Shown: piece by piece, positions 58,032-64,000 of the stretch
Layout of the letters: every line of letters begins with the position of its first letter
How positions within the stretch are numbered: position 1 is the first letter of the stretch
NCBI GenBank assembly: GCA_035630295.1
Contig: DASQKY010000053.1
Span: forward strand, 1-64,000
DNA: 64,000 nt
DNA from: Acidimicrobiales bacterium
Lineage (GTDB): Bacteria; Actinomycetota; Acidimicrobiia; Acidimicrobiales; Iamiaceae
Direction: 5' to 3'
Position numbers and translations under genes: made by a program
Notes under the pieces: model-generated
Told to the model about the DNA's origin: nothing
The model's database searches: none
What the model saw: only the letters and a program-made list of their open reading frames with translations

Positions 58032-60353
58032 TCAGGCCGGGACCACCGCCCGCAGCGCCACCGGGATCCCGTTCAGCACCGCGGTGCCGGAGGGGACGTC
58101 CACCTCGGCCTCGTCGGTCAGGACGTTGCTGTTGACGCCGGGGTGGCGCCCGGCCACGCCCAGGCGCACCCCCGGCAGGTCGTGGCCCCAGCCGTGGGGC
58201 AGGCTGACCACGCCGGGGCGGATGGCGTCGGTGACCTCCACCGGGGCGGTCACCTCCCCCACCCGGCTGCGCACCGCAACCGGGTCGCCATCGGCCAGGC
58301 CCAGGCGGGCGGCGTCGTCGGGGTGGACGTGCAGGGTGCAGCGGGGCCGGCCCTTCACCAGCACCTCCACGTTGTGCATCCAGGAGTTGTTGGACCGCAC
58401 GTCGCGCCGCCCGACCAGGCGGAAGGGCCGCTCGGCGGGGCCGGCGCCGGCGGCCATGGCCTCGCGCAGGCGGGGCAGGTCGGCCAGGATCGGCTCCGGG
58501 GCCATCTCCACCCGGCCGCTCGGGGTGCGCAGCACCTCGGGGAGCCGTGGCTCGAGAGCGCCCAGGTCGACGCCGTGGGGGGCGGCCCGCAGGGCGGCCA
58601 GGCTCAACCCCCCGGGGCGGGACCCGAGGGCGTCGCCGTACGGGCCGGTGCGGACCATGAGGTCGACCAGCCGGGCCGGCCCCCGCTCATCCCCCAGCGC
58701 GTCGCGGACCTCGCCCGGGTCGCGCCCGTGGAGCGGGCCGTGCTCGTCGGCCACCGCCGCGGCGACCAGGGCGTCGACCACCAGGTCGTCGACCAGGGCC
58801 GGGTCGCCCCCCGGCCCCATCCCCTGGGCCACCAGGGCCAGGCGGGCCAGCACCTCCCACTCGTCGGGCTGGCCCTCGGGCCGGGCCAGCACCGGGTCGC
58901 TCCAGTTGCTCACGTTGCGGATGGCCAGCTGGAGCAGGGCCAGGTCGTAGTGGGACTTCTCCAGGGCGCTGGGGGCCGGGAGGATGACATCGGCGTGGCG
59001 GGTGGTCTCGTTGACGTAGATGTCGACGGCGACCATGGCCTCCAGGGTGCCCAGGGCCGCGTCCAGGCGCCCGCTGTTGGGGGTGGACACCACCGGGTTG
59101 CCGGCGATGGTGACCAGGGCCCTGACCTGCCCGTCACCGGGCGTGTCGATCTCCTCGGCCAGGGCCGCCACCGGCAGCTCCCCCAGCGACTCGCCCAGCC
59201 CCCGCACCCGGGTCCGGCGCCGGCCGATGGCCAGGCCCCGGCCCACGCCGGGCGCCCCCCGGGTGGTGACCGAGCCGGCCGCCGGGAGGGTGAACATGGC
59301 TCCCCCGGGGCGGTCCAGGTTGCCGGTCAGCACGTTGCACACGTCGACCAGCCACGAGGCCAGGGTGCCGAACAGGGCGGTGGTGGTGCCGACCCGGCCG
59401 TACACCGCGGCGCTGGGGGCGGCGGCCAGGTCGCGGGCCAGGCGGCGGGTGGTGGCGGCGTCGACCCCGGTCGCCTCGGCCACCGCCTCGGGCGTGAACG
59501 CGGCCAGGGCGGCCCGGGCCTCGTCCAGGCCGGCCAGGTGGGCGCCGGCCGGGCCGGGGTCGGCCAGACCCTCCTCCCACAGGGTGGTGGCCACCGCGGC
59601 CAGGAGCAGGGCGTCGGCCCCGGGGCGCACGGCCACCCACTCGTCGGCCAGCTCGGCGGTGCGGGTGCGCCGGGGGTCGACCACCACCAGGCGCCCGCCC
59701 CGGGCCCGCAGGGCCTTCAGCCGCCCGGGCCAGTCCGGGGCGGTGGCCAGGCTGCCGTTGGACTCCACCGGGTTGGCGCCCAGCAGGAGCAGGTGGTCGG
59801 TGCGGTCGATGTCGGGCACCGGCACGCTGAGGGAGGCCCCGAACATGAGCCCGGCCGAGATCTCCTTGGGCCGCTGGTCCACGGTGCTGGCCGAGAACAC
59901 GTTGGGCGTGCCCAGGGCCCGCAGCAGGGGCTTGAGGTAGAGCATCGAGCCGATGTTGTGGGCGTTGGGGTTGCCCACGTAGGCGGCCACCGCCTCCCGC
60001 CCGTGTTCGGCGACGACCCCCGAGAGCAGCCGGTCGACCTCGGCGAAGGCCTCGTCCCACCCGACCTCGACGAAGGCCCCGTCCCGCTTCACCAGGGGCC
60101 GCCGGACCCGGTCGGGGTCCTCGTGGAGCTGGCGCAGGGTCGAGCCCTTGGGGCAGATGAAGCCGTGGCTGAACACGTCCTCCCGGTCGCCCCGGATGCG
60201 GGTGACCCGCTCGGTCCCGTCGTCGTCGCCGGCCACGGTGATCTCCAGGCCGCAGCCCGCCTCGCAGAGAGGGCAGGTCCGGAAGGCGGTGCGGGTGGCC
60301 GGGCCGCCGCCGGGGGCGGGGCCGAGCCGGAGGTCGGGGTCCACGACGGTCAT
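58032..60353 (-). CDS. molybdopterin-dependent oxidoreductase, DMSO-reductase superfamily
   Basis: 773 residues. N-terminal [4Fe-4S] motif Cys27-x2-Cys30-x3-Cys34-x32-Cys67 followed by PKG; bis-MGD cofactor domains; C-terminal dinucleotide-binding fold (FRLVGRRDVRSNNSWMH; SLPHGWGHD). I see no selenocysteine or tandem-Cys active-site signature, so it may be a catalytic subunit resembling formate dehydrogenase or assimilatory types with unknown substrate. No twin-arginine signal, so cytoplasmic. No electron-transfer subunit or cofactor gene is adjacent. Confidence 0.88.
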   Translation of the reverse strand: MTVVDPDLRLGPAPGGGPATRTAFRTCPLCEAGCGLEITVAGDDDGTERVTRIRGDREDVFSHGFICPKGSTLRQLHEDPDRVRRPLVKRDGAFVEVGWDEAFAEVDRLLSGVVAEHGREAVAAYVGNPNAHNIGSMLYLKPLLRALGTPNVFSASTVDQRPKEISAGLMFGASLSVPVPDIDRTDHLLLLGANPVESNGSLATAPDWPGRLKALRARGGRLVVVDPRRTRTAELADEWVAVRPGADALLLAAVATTLWEEGLADPGPAGAHLAGLDEARAALAAFTPEAVAEATGVDAATTRRLARDLAAAPSAAVYGRVGTTTALFGTLASWLVDVCNVLTGNLDRPGGAMFTLPAAGSVTTRGAPGVGRGLAIGRRRTRVRGLGESLGELPVAALAEEIDTPGDGQVRALVTIAGNPVVSTPNSGRLDAALGTLEAMVAVDIYVNETTRHADVILPAPSALEKSHYDLALLQLAIRNVSNWSDPVLARPEGQPDEWEVLARLALVAQGMGPGGDPALVDDLVVDALVAAAVADEHGPLHGRDPGEVRDALGDERGPARLVDLMVRTGPYGDALGSRPGGLSLAALRAAPHGVDLGALEPRLPEVLRTPSGRVEMAPEPILADLPRLREAMAAGAGPAERPFRLVGRRDVRSNNSWMHNVEVLVKGRPRCTLHVHPDDAARLGLADGDPVAVRSRVGEVTAPVEVTDAIRPGVVSLPHGWGHDLPGVRLGVAGRHPGVNSNVLTDEAEVDVPSGTAVLNGIPVALRAVVPA

Positions 60354-60435
60354 GCCCGCATCCTCCCACCGCCCCCGGCCCCCCGCTGGCGCGGTGGCGG
60401 CCCGCCCTCCGGGGGCGCCGGTAGGGTCGCCGGCC

Positions 60436-61194
60436 GTGCGCCAGCTGCTCCCCCGGCCCGCGGTGGTCGACCCGCTCGACGCCTACGCGGTGCCGCGGCC
60501 CCGACCGGGCGGGCGGCCGTGGGTGGCCGGGCTCATGGCCTCCTCCGCCGACGGGGCCGCGGCGGTGGACGGGCGCTCCGGAGCCCTGGGGGGCGACGGC
60601 GACCGCCTGGTGTTCCGGGCCGTGAGGGCCCTGGCCGACGCCGTGCTGGTGGGGGCGGGCACGGTACGGGACGAGGCCTACGGCCCGGCCCGGACGATCG
60701 AGGACCACCGGGCCACCCGGACGGCCCGGGGCCAGGCTCCGCACCCCCGCCTGGTCGTGGTCTCGGGCCGGCTCGACCTGGACCCGGGCCTGCGTCTCTT
60801 CGCCGAGGCCGACGGGACCACGCCCCCGCCCCTGGTGGTGCACCCCCCGACGGCGCCGGCCAGGGCCCGCCGCCTCCTGGACGGTCGGGCCGAGCTGGTG
60901 GAGGTGGCGGCCGGGCCCGGGGGCGGGGTCGATCCCCACGCCGTGCTGGGCGTGCTGGACGGACTGGGCCTGGACGTGGTCGTGTGCGAGGGCGGGCCCT
61001 CGCTCAACGGCACCCTGCTGGAGGCCGACCTGCTCGACGAGCTGTGCCTCACCCTCGACCCCCGGGTGGTGGGAGGGGCCTCGCCCCGCATCGCCCACGG
61101 GCCGGCACCGGCCATCGCCCGGGACTGGCACCCGGCCCACCTGCTGGAGCACGACGGCGTGCTGTTCTGGCGGCTCCTGCGCCGACGGCGGTGA
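60436..61194 (+). CDS. RibD C-terminal/dihydrofolate-reductase-like pyrimidine reductase family protein
   Basis: 252 residues. RibD-type reductase domain alone: VAGLMASSADGAAAVDGRSGALGG, ADAVLVGAGTVRDEAYGP, VVCEGGPSLNGTLLEADLLDELCLT. Free-standing members act in riboflavin or related deazaflavin metabolism or as NADPH reductases of unknown substrate; the deaminase domain is missing. GTG 60436 has TAGGGT 8 bases upstream (60422-60427). Convergent with nrdR (6-base gap). Confidence 0.85.
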   Translation: MRQLLPRPAVVDPLDAYAVPRPRPGGRPWVAGLMASSADGAAAVDGRSGALGGDGDRLVFRAVRALADAVLVGAGTVRDEAYGPARTIEDHRATRTARGQAPHPRLVVVSGRLDLDPGLRLFAEADGTTPPPLVVHPPTAPARARRLLDGRAELVEVAAGPGGGVDPHAVLGVLDGLGLDVVVCEGGPSLNGTLLEADLLDELCLTLDPRVVGGASPRIAHGPAPAIARDWHPAHLLEHDGVLFWRLLRRRR

Positions 61195-61200
61195 GCGGGC

Positions 61201-61668
61201 TCAGCCCTCGGGCCGGCCCGAGCCCTTGGTCAGCAGTCGGAGCTCGTCGGCGAAGTCCTCGACCCGGGTGAAGTCCTTGTAGACGCTGGCGAAGCGCAGG
61301 TAGGCCACGTCGTCGAGCTCCCGGAGCCGCTCCAGCACGGCCAGGCCCACCCGGGTCGACTCCACCTCGCCCCCCCGGCGCCGCATGGCGTCTTCCACCC
61401 CGGTGACCAGGGCGTCGATCTGCTCCTCGGTCACCGGCCGGTTCTTGACCGCGGCCACCACCCCGGACGCCACCTTGTCCCGGTCGAAGGGCTGGCGCTC
61501 GCCGGTGGTCTTGAGCACGACCAGGGGAGCCTCCTCGACCCGCTCGAAGGTGGTGAAGCGGTGCCCGCAGCCCAGGCAGGCGCGCCGGCGCCGGATGGCC
61601 GAGCCGTCGTCCGAGGCGCGCGAGTCGACGACCTTGTCGTCGAGGGCCGAGCAGTCCGGGCAACGCAC
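61201..61668 (-). CDS. nrdR: transcriptional repressor NrdR
   Basis: 155 residues. Zinc ribbon with Cys3, Cys6, Cys31, Cys34 (CPDC, CLGC) and an ATP-cone domain (about 49-139; FDRDKVASGVVAAVKNRPV). Represses ribonucleotide reductase genes when dATP is high; nrdJ upstream carries candidate boxes. I start at GTG 61668 because TAGCGT precedes it by 7 bases and homologues begin at this point; a longer in-frame reading from 61698 adds ten unconserved residues. Order nrdR-LysM-lexA is conserved in actinobacteria. Confidence 0.95.
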   Translation of the reverse strand: MRCPDCSALDDKVVDSRASDDGSAIRRRRACLGCGHRFTTFERVEEAPLVVLKTTGERQPFDRDKVASGVVAAVKNRPVTEEQIDALVTGVEDAMRRRGGEVESTRVGLAVLERLRELDDVAYLRFASVYKDFTRVEDFADELRLLTKGSGRPEG

Positions 61669-61675
61669 CCGGGCG

Positions 61676-61681
61676 ACGCTA
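61676..61681 (-). promoter_or_regulatory. putative -10 element of nrdR (leaderless type)
   Basis: TAGCGT, 7 bases before GTG 61668; supports the short start. Confidence 0.55.
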
Positions 61682-61757
61682 CTCACGGCGCATCCCAAAG
61701 TTCGCCCTGCCTGCAGCCCTCTCGTCCCCTCGGGCCCCGGCCCTCGCTCCGCTCGGC

Positions 61758-62165
61758 CTACCCCTCAGCCGGAACGCGGACCTCGTCGCCGACCTGGAGG
61801 GCGGGGGTGCCGCGATCGGCCACCATGGCCTCGACCACGGGGCGGACGTCGCCGGTGGGGTGGACCTGGCGGGCCAGGGTCCAGAGCGTGTCGCCGGACC
61901 CGGCCTCGACCACCACCACCGGGCCCCCGACGGCGGCGGGGGTGGGCGCCGCCCAGCCCGCGGCGACCCCCGCGACGGACCGGGCGGCGAGCAGGGCCAG
62001 GGCCAGGACCGTCACCAGGGCCAGGGCGGCGACCACCCGGCGGCGGCGGTACACCACGGCCCGGGCCGGGGCCGAACGACCGCCCTCGATGAGGCGCAGG
62101 GCCGGGCGGGCGGCGGGGACGACGGTGCCGGGGACGAAGGTGATGGGGACGATGACAGCGGCCAT
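61758..62165 (-). CDS. LysM membrane protein, probable SOS cell-division inhibitor (YneA/ChiZ-like)
   Basis: 135 residues. Cytoplasmic head, one membrane helix (about 43-66), then a LysM peptidoglycan-binding domain (about 84-132; GDTLWTLARQVHP, VGDEVRVP). Same topology and position as Bacillus YneA and mycobacterial Rv2719c, which block division during DNA damage. Start ATG 62165 has GAGGAAG upstream; an earlier in-frame ATG at 62243 would run through a LexA box. LexA boxes lie 60-98 bases upstream, so SOS induction is predicted. Confidence 0.85.
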   Translation of the reverse strand: MAAVIVPITFVPGTVVPAARPALRLIEGGRSAPARAVVYRRRRVVAALALVTVLALALLAARSVAGVAAGWAAPTPAAVGGPVVVVEAGSGDTLWTLARQVHPTGDVRPVVEAMVADRGTPALQVGDEVRVPAEG

Positions 62166-62224
62166 GGGGACATCTTCCTCAGGGGGTGTGACAGCCGGGG
62201 TGGCTGGGGGGCCGGCGGCCGGTC

Positions 62225-62238
62225 GGAACGCCTGTTCG
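62225..62238. promoter_or_regulatory. LexA box 1
   Basis: GGAACGCCTGTTCG, GAAC-N4-GTTC core. Exact reverse complement of box 2. Confidence 0.85.
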
Positions 62239-62249
62239 TGCACGATGCC

Positions 62250-62263
62250 CGAACAGGCGTTCC
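62250..62263. promoter_or_regulatory. LexA box 2
   Basis: CGAACAGGCGTTCC, GAAC-N4-GTTC core, 25 bases centre to centre from box 1, with an 11-base spacer. Confidence 0.85.
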
Positions 62264-62296
62264 TCCGTCAAGCCCCGAGGCGAACGCCTGCGCGGC

Positions 62297-62310
62297 GGAA
62301 CAGGTGTTTG
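62297..62310. promoter_or_regulatory. LexA box 3 (one mismatch), overlapping the lexA -35
   Basis: GGAACAGGTGTTTG, GAAC-N4-GTTT. A further half-site GAACGCCT lies at 62282-62289. Confidence 0.65.
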
Positions 62311-62336
62311 GCAGGGCCGGCCGGTCGTGCTACCGT
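62308..62336 (+). promoter_or_regulatory. lexA: lexA promoter
   Basis: TTGGCA (62308-62313), 17-base spacer, TACCGT (62331-62336). The -35 overlaps box 3, giving direct autorepression. Confidence 0.65.
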
Positions 62337-62398
62337 CCTCCGTACACCCGTTCGCCACGACTCGCCCGGAGCCGGGGCTGCGACGAGGAGGCACACCG

Positions 62399-63031
62399 AT
62401 GGCGACCCCGCAGCTGACCACCCGCCAGCGCCAGATCCTGGACTGCATCGAGGCGAGCATGCGCGAACGGGGCTACCCCCCCTCCGTCCGCGAGATCGGG
62501 GAGACCGTGGGCCTCACCTCCCCCTCGACCGTGCACAACCACCTGGCCACCCTGCAGAAGCGGGGCTACCTCAAGCGCGACCCCAGCAAGCCGCGGGCCA
62601 TCGAGGTCCGCTACGACTCCATGTCGGGCAGCGTGGTCGAGCGGGGCCAGGTGCGCCACGTGCCCCTGGTGGGTGACGTCGCCGCCGGCACCGACGTGCT
62701 GGCGGCCGAGAACATCACCGAGTCCATGCCCATGCCGGCCGAGCTGGTGGGCGAGGGTGACCTGTTCATGCTGCGGGTCCGGGGCGACTCGATGATCGAC
62801 GCCGGCATCCTCGACGGCGACTACCTGGTGGCCCGCTCCCAGCCCGAGGCGGCCCGGGGCGAGATCGTCATCGCCGGCATCCCGGGCGACGAGGCCACGG
62901 TCAAGACCTACCTGCCCAAGGGGAGCAAGGTCATCCTCCGGCCGGCCAACGAGCGCCTGGCCGACATGGAGTTCGATGCCGACGAGGTCGCCATCTTCGG
63001 CAAGGTGGTCAGCGTCCTGCGCAAGCTCTGA
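62399..63031 (+). CDS. lexA: SOS repressor LexA
   Basis: 210 residues. Winged helix-turn-helix (about 5-65; YPPSVREIGETVGLTSPSTV), hinge, then S24 autopeptidase: cleavage site Ala96-Gly97 (DVAAGT), catalytic Ser131 (GDSMID) and Lys169 (ATVKTY). Self-cleaves on RecA filaments. ATG 62399 has GAGGAGG upstream and a leader of about 55 bases, unlike most neighbours. Divergent from the LysM gene with shared LexA boxes; another box precedes uvrA. Confidence 0.97.
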   Translation: MATPQLTTRQRQILDCIEASMRERGYPPSVREIGETVGLTSPSTVHNHLATLQKRGYLKRDPSKPRAIEVRYDSMSGSVVERGQVRHVPLVGDVAAGTDVLAAENITESMPMPAELVGEGDLFMLRVRGDSMIDAGILDGDYLVARSQPEAARGEIVIAGIPGDEATVKTYLPKGSKVILRPANERLADMEFDADEVAIFGKVVSVLRKL

Positions 63032-63033
63032 GG

Positions 63034-64000
63034 GTGCGCCGACCCCCTCGCCCCGTGCTGGCGGTGGCGGCCGGGCTGTTCGTGGCCCTGGCCGCCCTGG
63101 CCGTCGGGGGGGCTCTGGGGGACGACGGTGCCGAGGTGGCCACCCGCGCCGGCGACCGCTGGAACCTGGCCCTGGTGGGCGTGCCCGCGGCGTGGGCCAC
63201 GACCCGGGGGGCGGGGACCACCGTGGCCGTGGTCGACACCGGGGTGGACCGCCGCCACCCGGACCTGGTCGGCCGCATCGCCGGCACCGTCGACTGCGTG
63301 GGCGCCGAGGGTGACCCCGATCGCTGCCGCCCCGGCGGCGACTCCGACCGCGACGGTCACGGCACCCACGTGGCCGGCCTGGTGGCCGCCGCCACCCCCG
63401 GCGGGGGCGTGGTGGGCGTGGCCCCCGCGGCCCGGTTGCTGGCGGTGCGGGCCCTGGTGCCGGCGGCCTGCGCCCGCCGGCCGTGCGGGGCCACCGGCCG
63501 GGGCGCGGACGTGGCCGCCGGCCTGCGCTGGGCGGTGCGGGAGGGAGCGGACGTGGTGAACCTGTCGCTCGGGGCCGGCGCCGGCGGCACCGACGGCGCG
63601 CTGCTGGCCGCCATCGACGAGGCGTGGGGCGCCGGGGTGGTGGTCGTGGTGGCCGGACCCACCGGCCGGGTGCGCACCGACGTGGGCGACGCGCCGGCCG
63701 TGGTGGTCACCGCGGTGGGGGCCGACGGCCAGGCCGCCCCCTACGCCACCGGCGTGGGCGGTGCCCGTTGGGCCCTGGCCGCCCCCGGGGGCACGGCCCG
63801 GGCCCCGACCGGTGACGGGTGCCGGGGCGACGACGCCGTCCTCTCCGCCGTCCCCGTGCCCGGCGGGCGCTCGACGGCCCACGGCTGCCTGGTGGGCACG
63901 TCCATGGCCGCCCCCCACGTGGCCGGGGCCGCGGCCCTGCTCCGGGCCACCGGCCTCTCGGCCCGGGCCGCCGTCGACCGCCTGCTGGCCACCGCGGCCG
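63034..64000 (+). CDS. subtilisin-like (S8) serine protease, partial
   Basis: 322 codons visible; continues past the window. GTG 63034 lies two bases after the lexA stop. N-terminal hydrophobic segment (about residues 8-28, signal or anchor), then the S8 domain with Asp68 (AVVDTGVD), His109 (GHGTHVAG) and Ser290 (GTSMAAPHVAG). Where the oxyanion Asn is normally found (AGN), I read AGPTG. Two cysteines (88, 98) may bridge a loop. Secretion inferred. Could be cotranscribed with lexA. Confidence 0.88.
   Translation, partial: MRRPPRPVLAVAAGLFVALAALAVGGALGDDGAEVATRAGDRWNLALVGVPAAWATTRGAGTTVAVVDTGVDRRHPDLVGRIAGTVDCVGAEGDPDRCRPGGDSDRDGHGTHVAGLVAAATPGGGVVGVAPAARLLAVRALVPAACARRPCGATGRGADVAAGLRWAVREGADVVNLSLGAGAGGTDGALLAAIDEAWGAGVVVVVAGPTGRVRTDVGDAPAVVVTAVGADGQAAPYATGVGGARWALAAPGGTARAPTGDGCRGDDAVLSAVPVPGGRSTAHGCLVGTSMAAPHVAGAAALLRATGLSARAAVDRLLATAA

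Overview
The window is very GC-rich and densely packed, with many start/stop overlaps (GTGA, ATGA, TGATG) and many GTG starts. Gene content and neighbourhoods are those of an actinobacterium: uvrC-rapZ-yvcK-gap, uvrA/uvrB/coaE near rpsA-polA-ANTAR regulator, and nrdR-LysM protein-lexA. Class Acidimicrobiia is my best guess, but that is inference, not something a marker gene here proves. I see no insertion sequence, CRISPR array or prophage. No gene-free stretch exceeds 300 bases; the longest are 56524-56798, 53265-53523 and 62166-62398.

Layout. 1-1214: two different GAPDH gene halves joined tail to tail, both lacking the C-terminal half (real rearrangement or assembly chimera). 1347-6348: minus-strand yvcK, rapZ, a small membrane protein, a methyltransferase and uvrC; whiA is absent from its usual place beside yvcK. 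6302-21640: nadA, uvrA, uvrB and coaE interleaved with six polytopic membrane proteins, three of them tandem paralogues resembling GT-C glycosyltransferases. 21706-24124: NarL-type histidine kinase and response regulator. 24132-32432: a Tad/Flp pilus locus (flp pilin, GT-C-like membrane protein, tadC, a von Willebrand A-TadB fusion, cpaF, cpaE, cpaB). 32559-39894: rpsA, a methyltransferase, a putative lipoprotein, polA, a PdtaR-like ANTAR regulator and small genes. 39948-45414: an EamA-DUF3105 fusion, tRNA-Leu(CAA), a peroxiredoxin, a group II truncated haemoglobin and a CheY/hybrid kinase pair.

45613-53264 is the accessory highlight: an apparent eight-gene operon encoding a tail-anchored protein with two Trp-rich repeats, a 971-residue FtsK/SpoIIIE-type ATPase, four small or helical coiled-coil proteins (two sharing a VW-x-D-S motif), a membrane Ser/Thr kinase and a DUF2007-like protein. 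It resembles a type VII-secretion-like machine without canonical WXG100 proteins and is the best candidate here for an undescribed system.

53347-64000: B12-dependent ribonucleotide reductase nrdJ with a clear promoter and candidate NrdR boxes, a YceI/MarR divergent pair with a palindromic operator, a molybdopterin oxidoreductase, a RibD-like reductase, nrdR, a LysM division-inhibitor-like gene divergent from lexA across several LexA boxes, and the start of a subtilisin-like protease. A LexA box also precedes uvrA, so the DNA repair genes and lexA look like one SOS network. At least a dozen genes have a TANNNT hexamer 6-9 bases before the start codon, the signature of leaderless transcripts.
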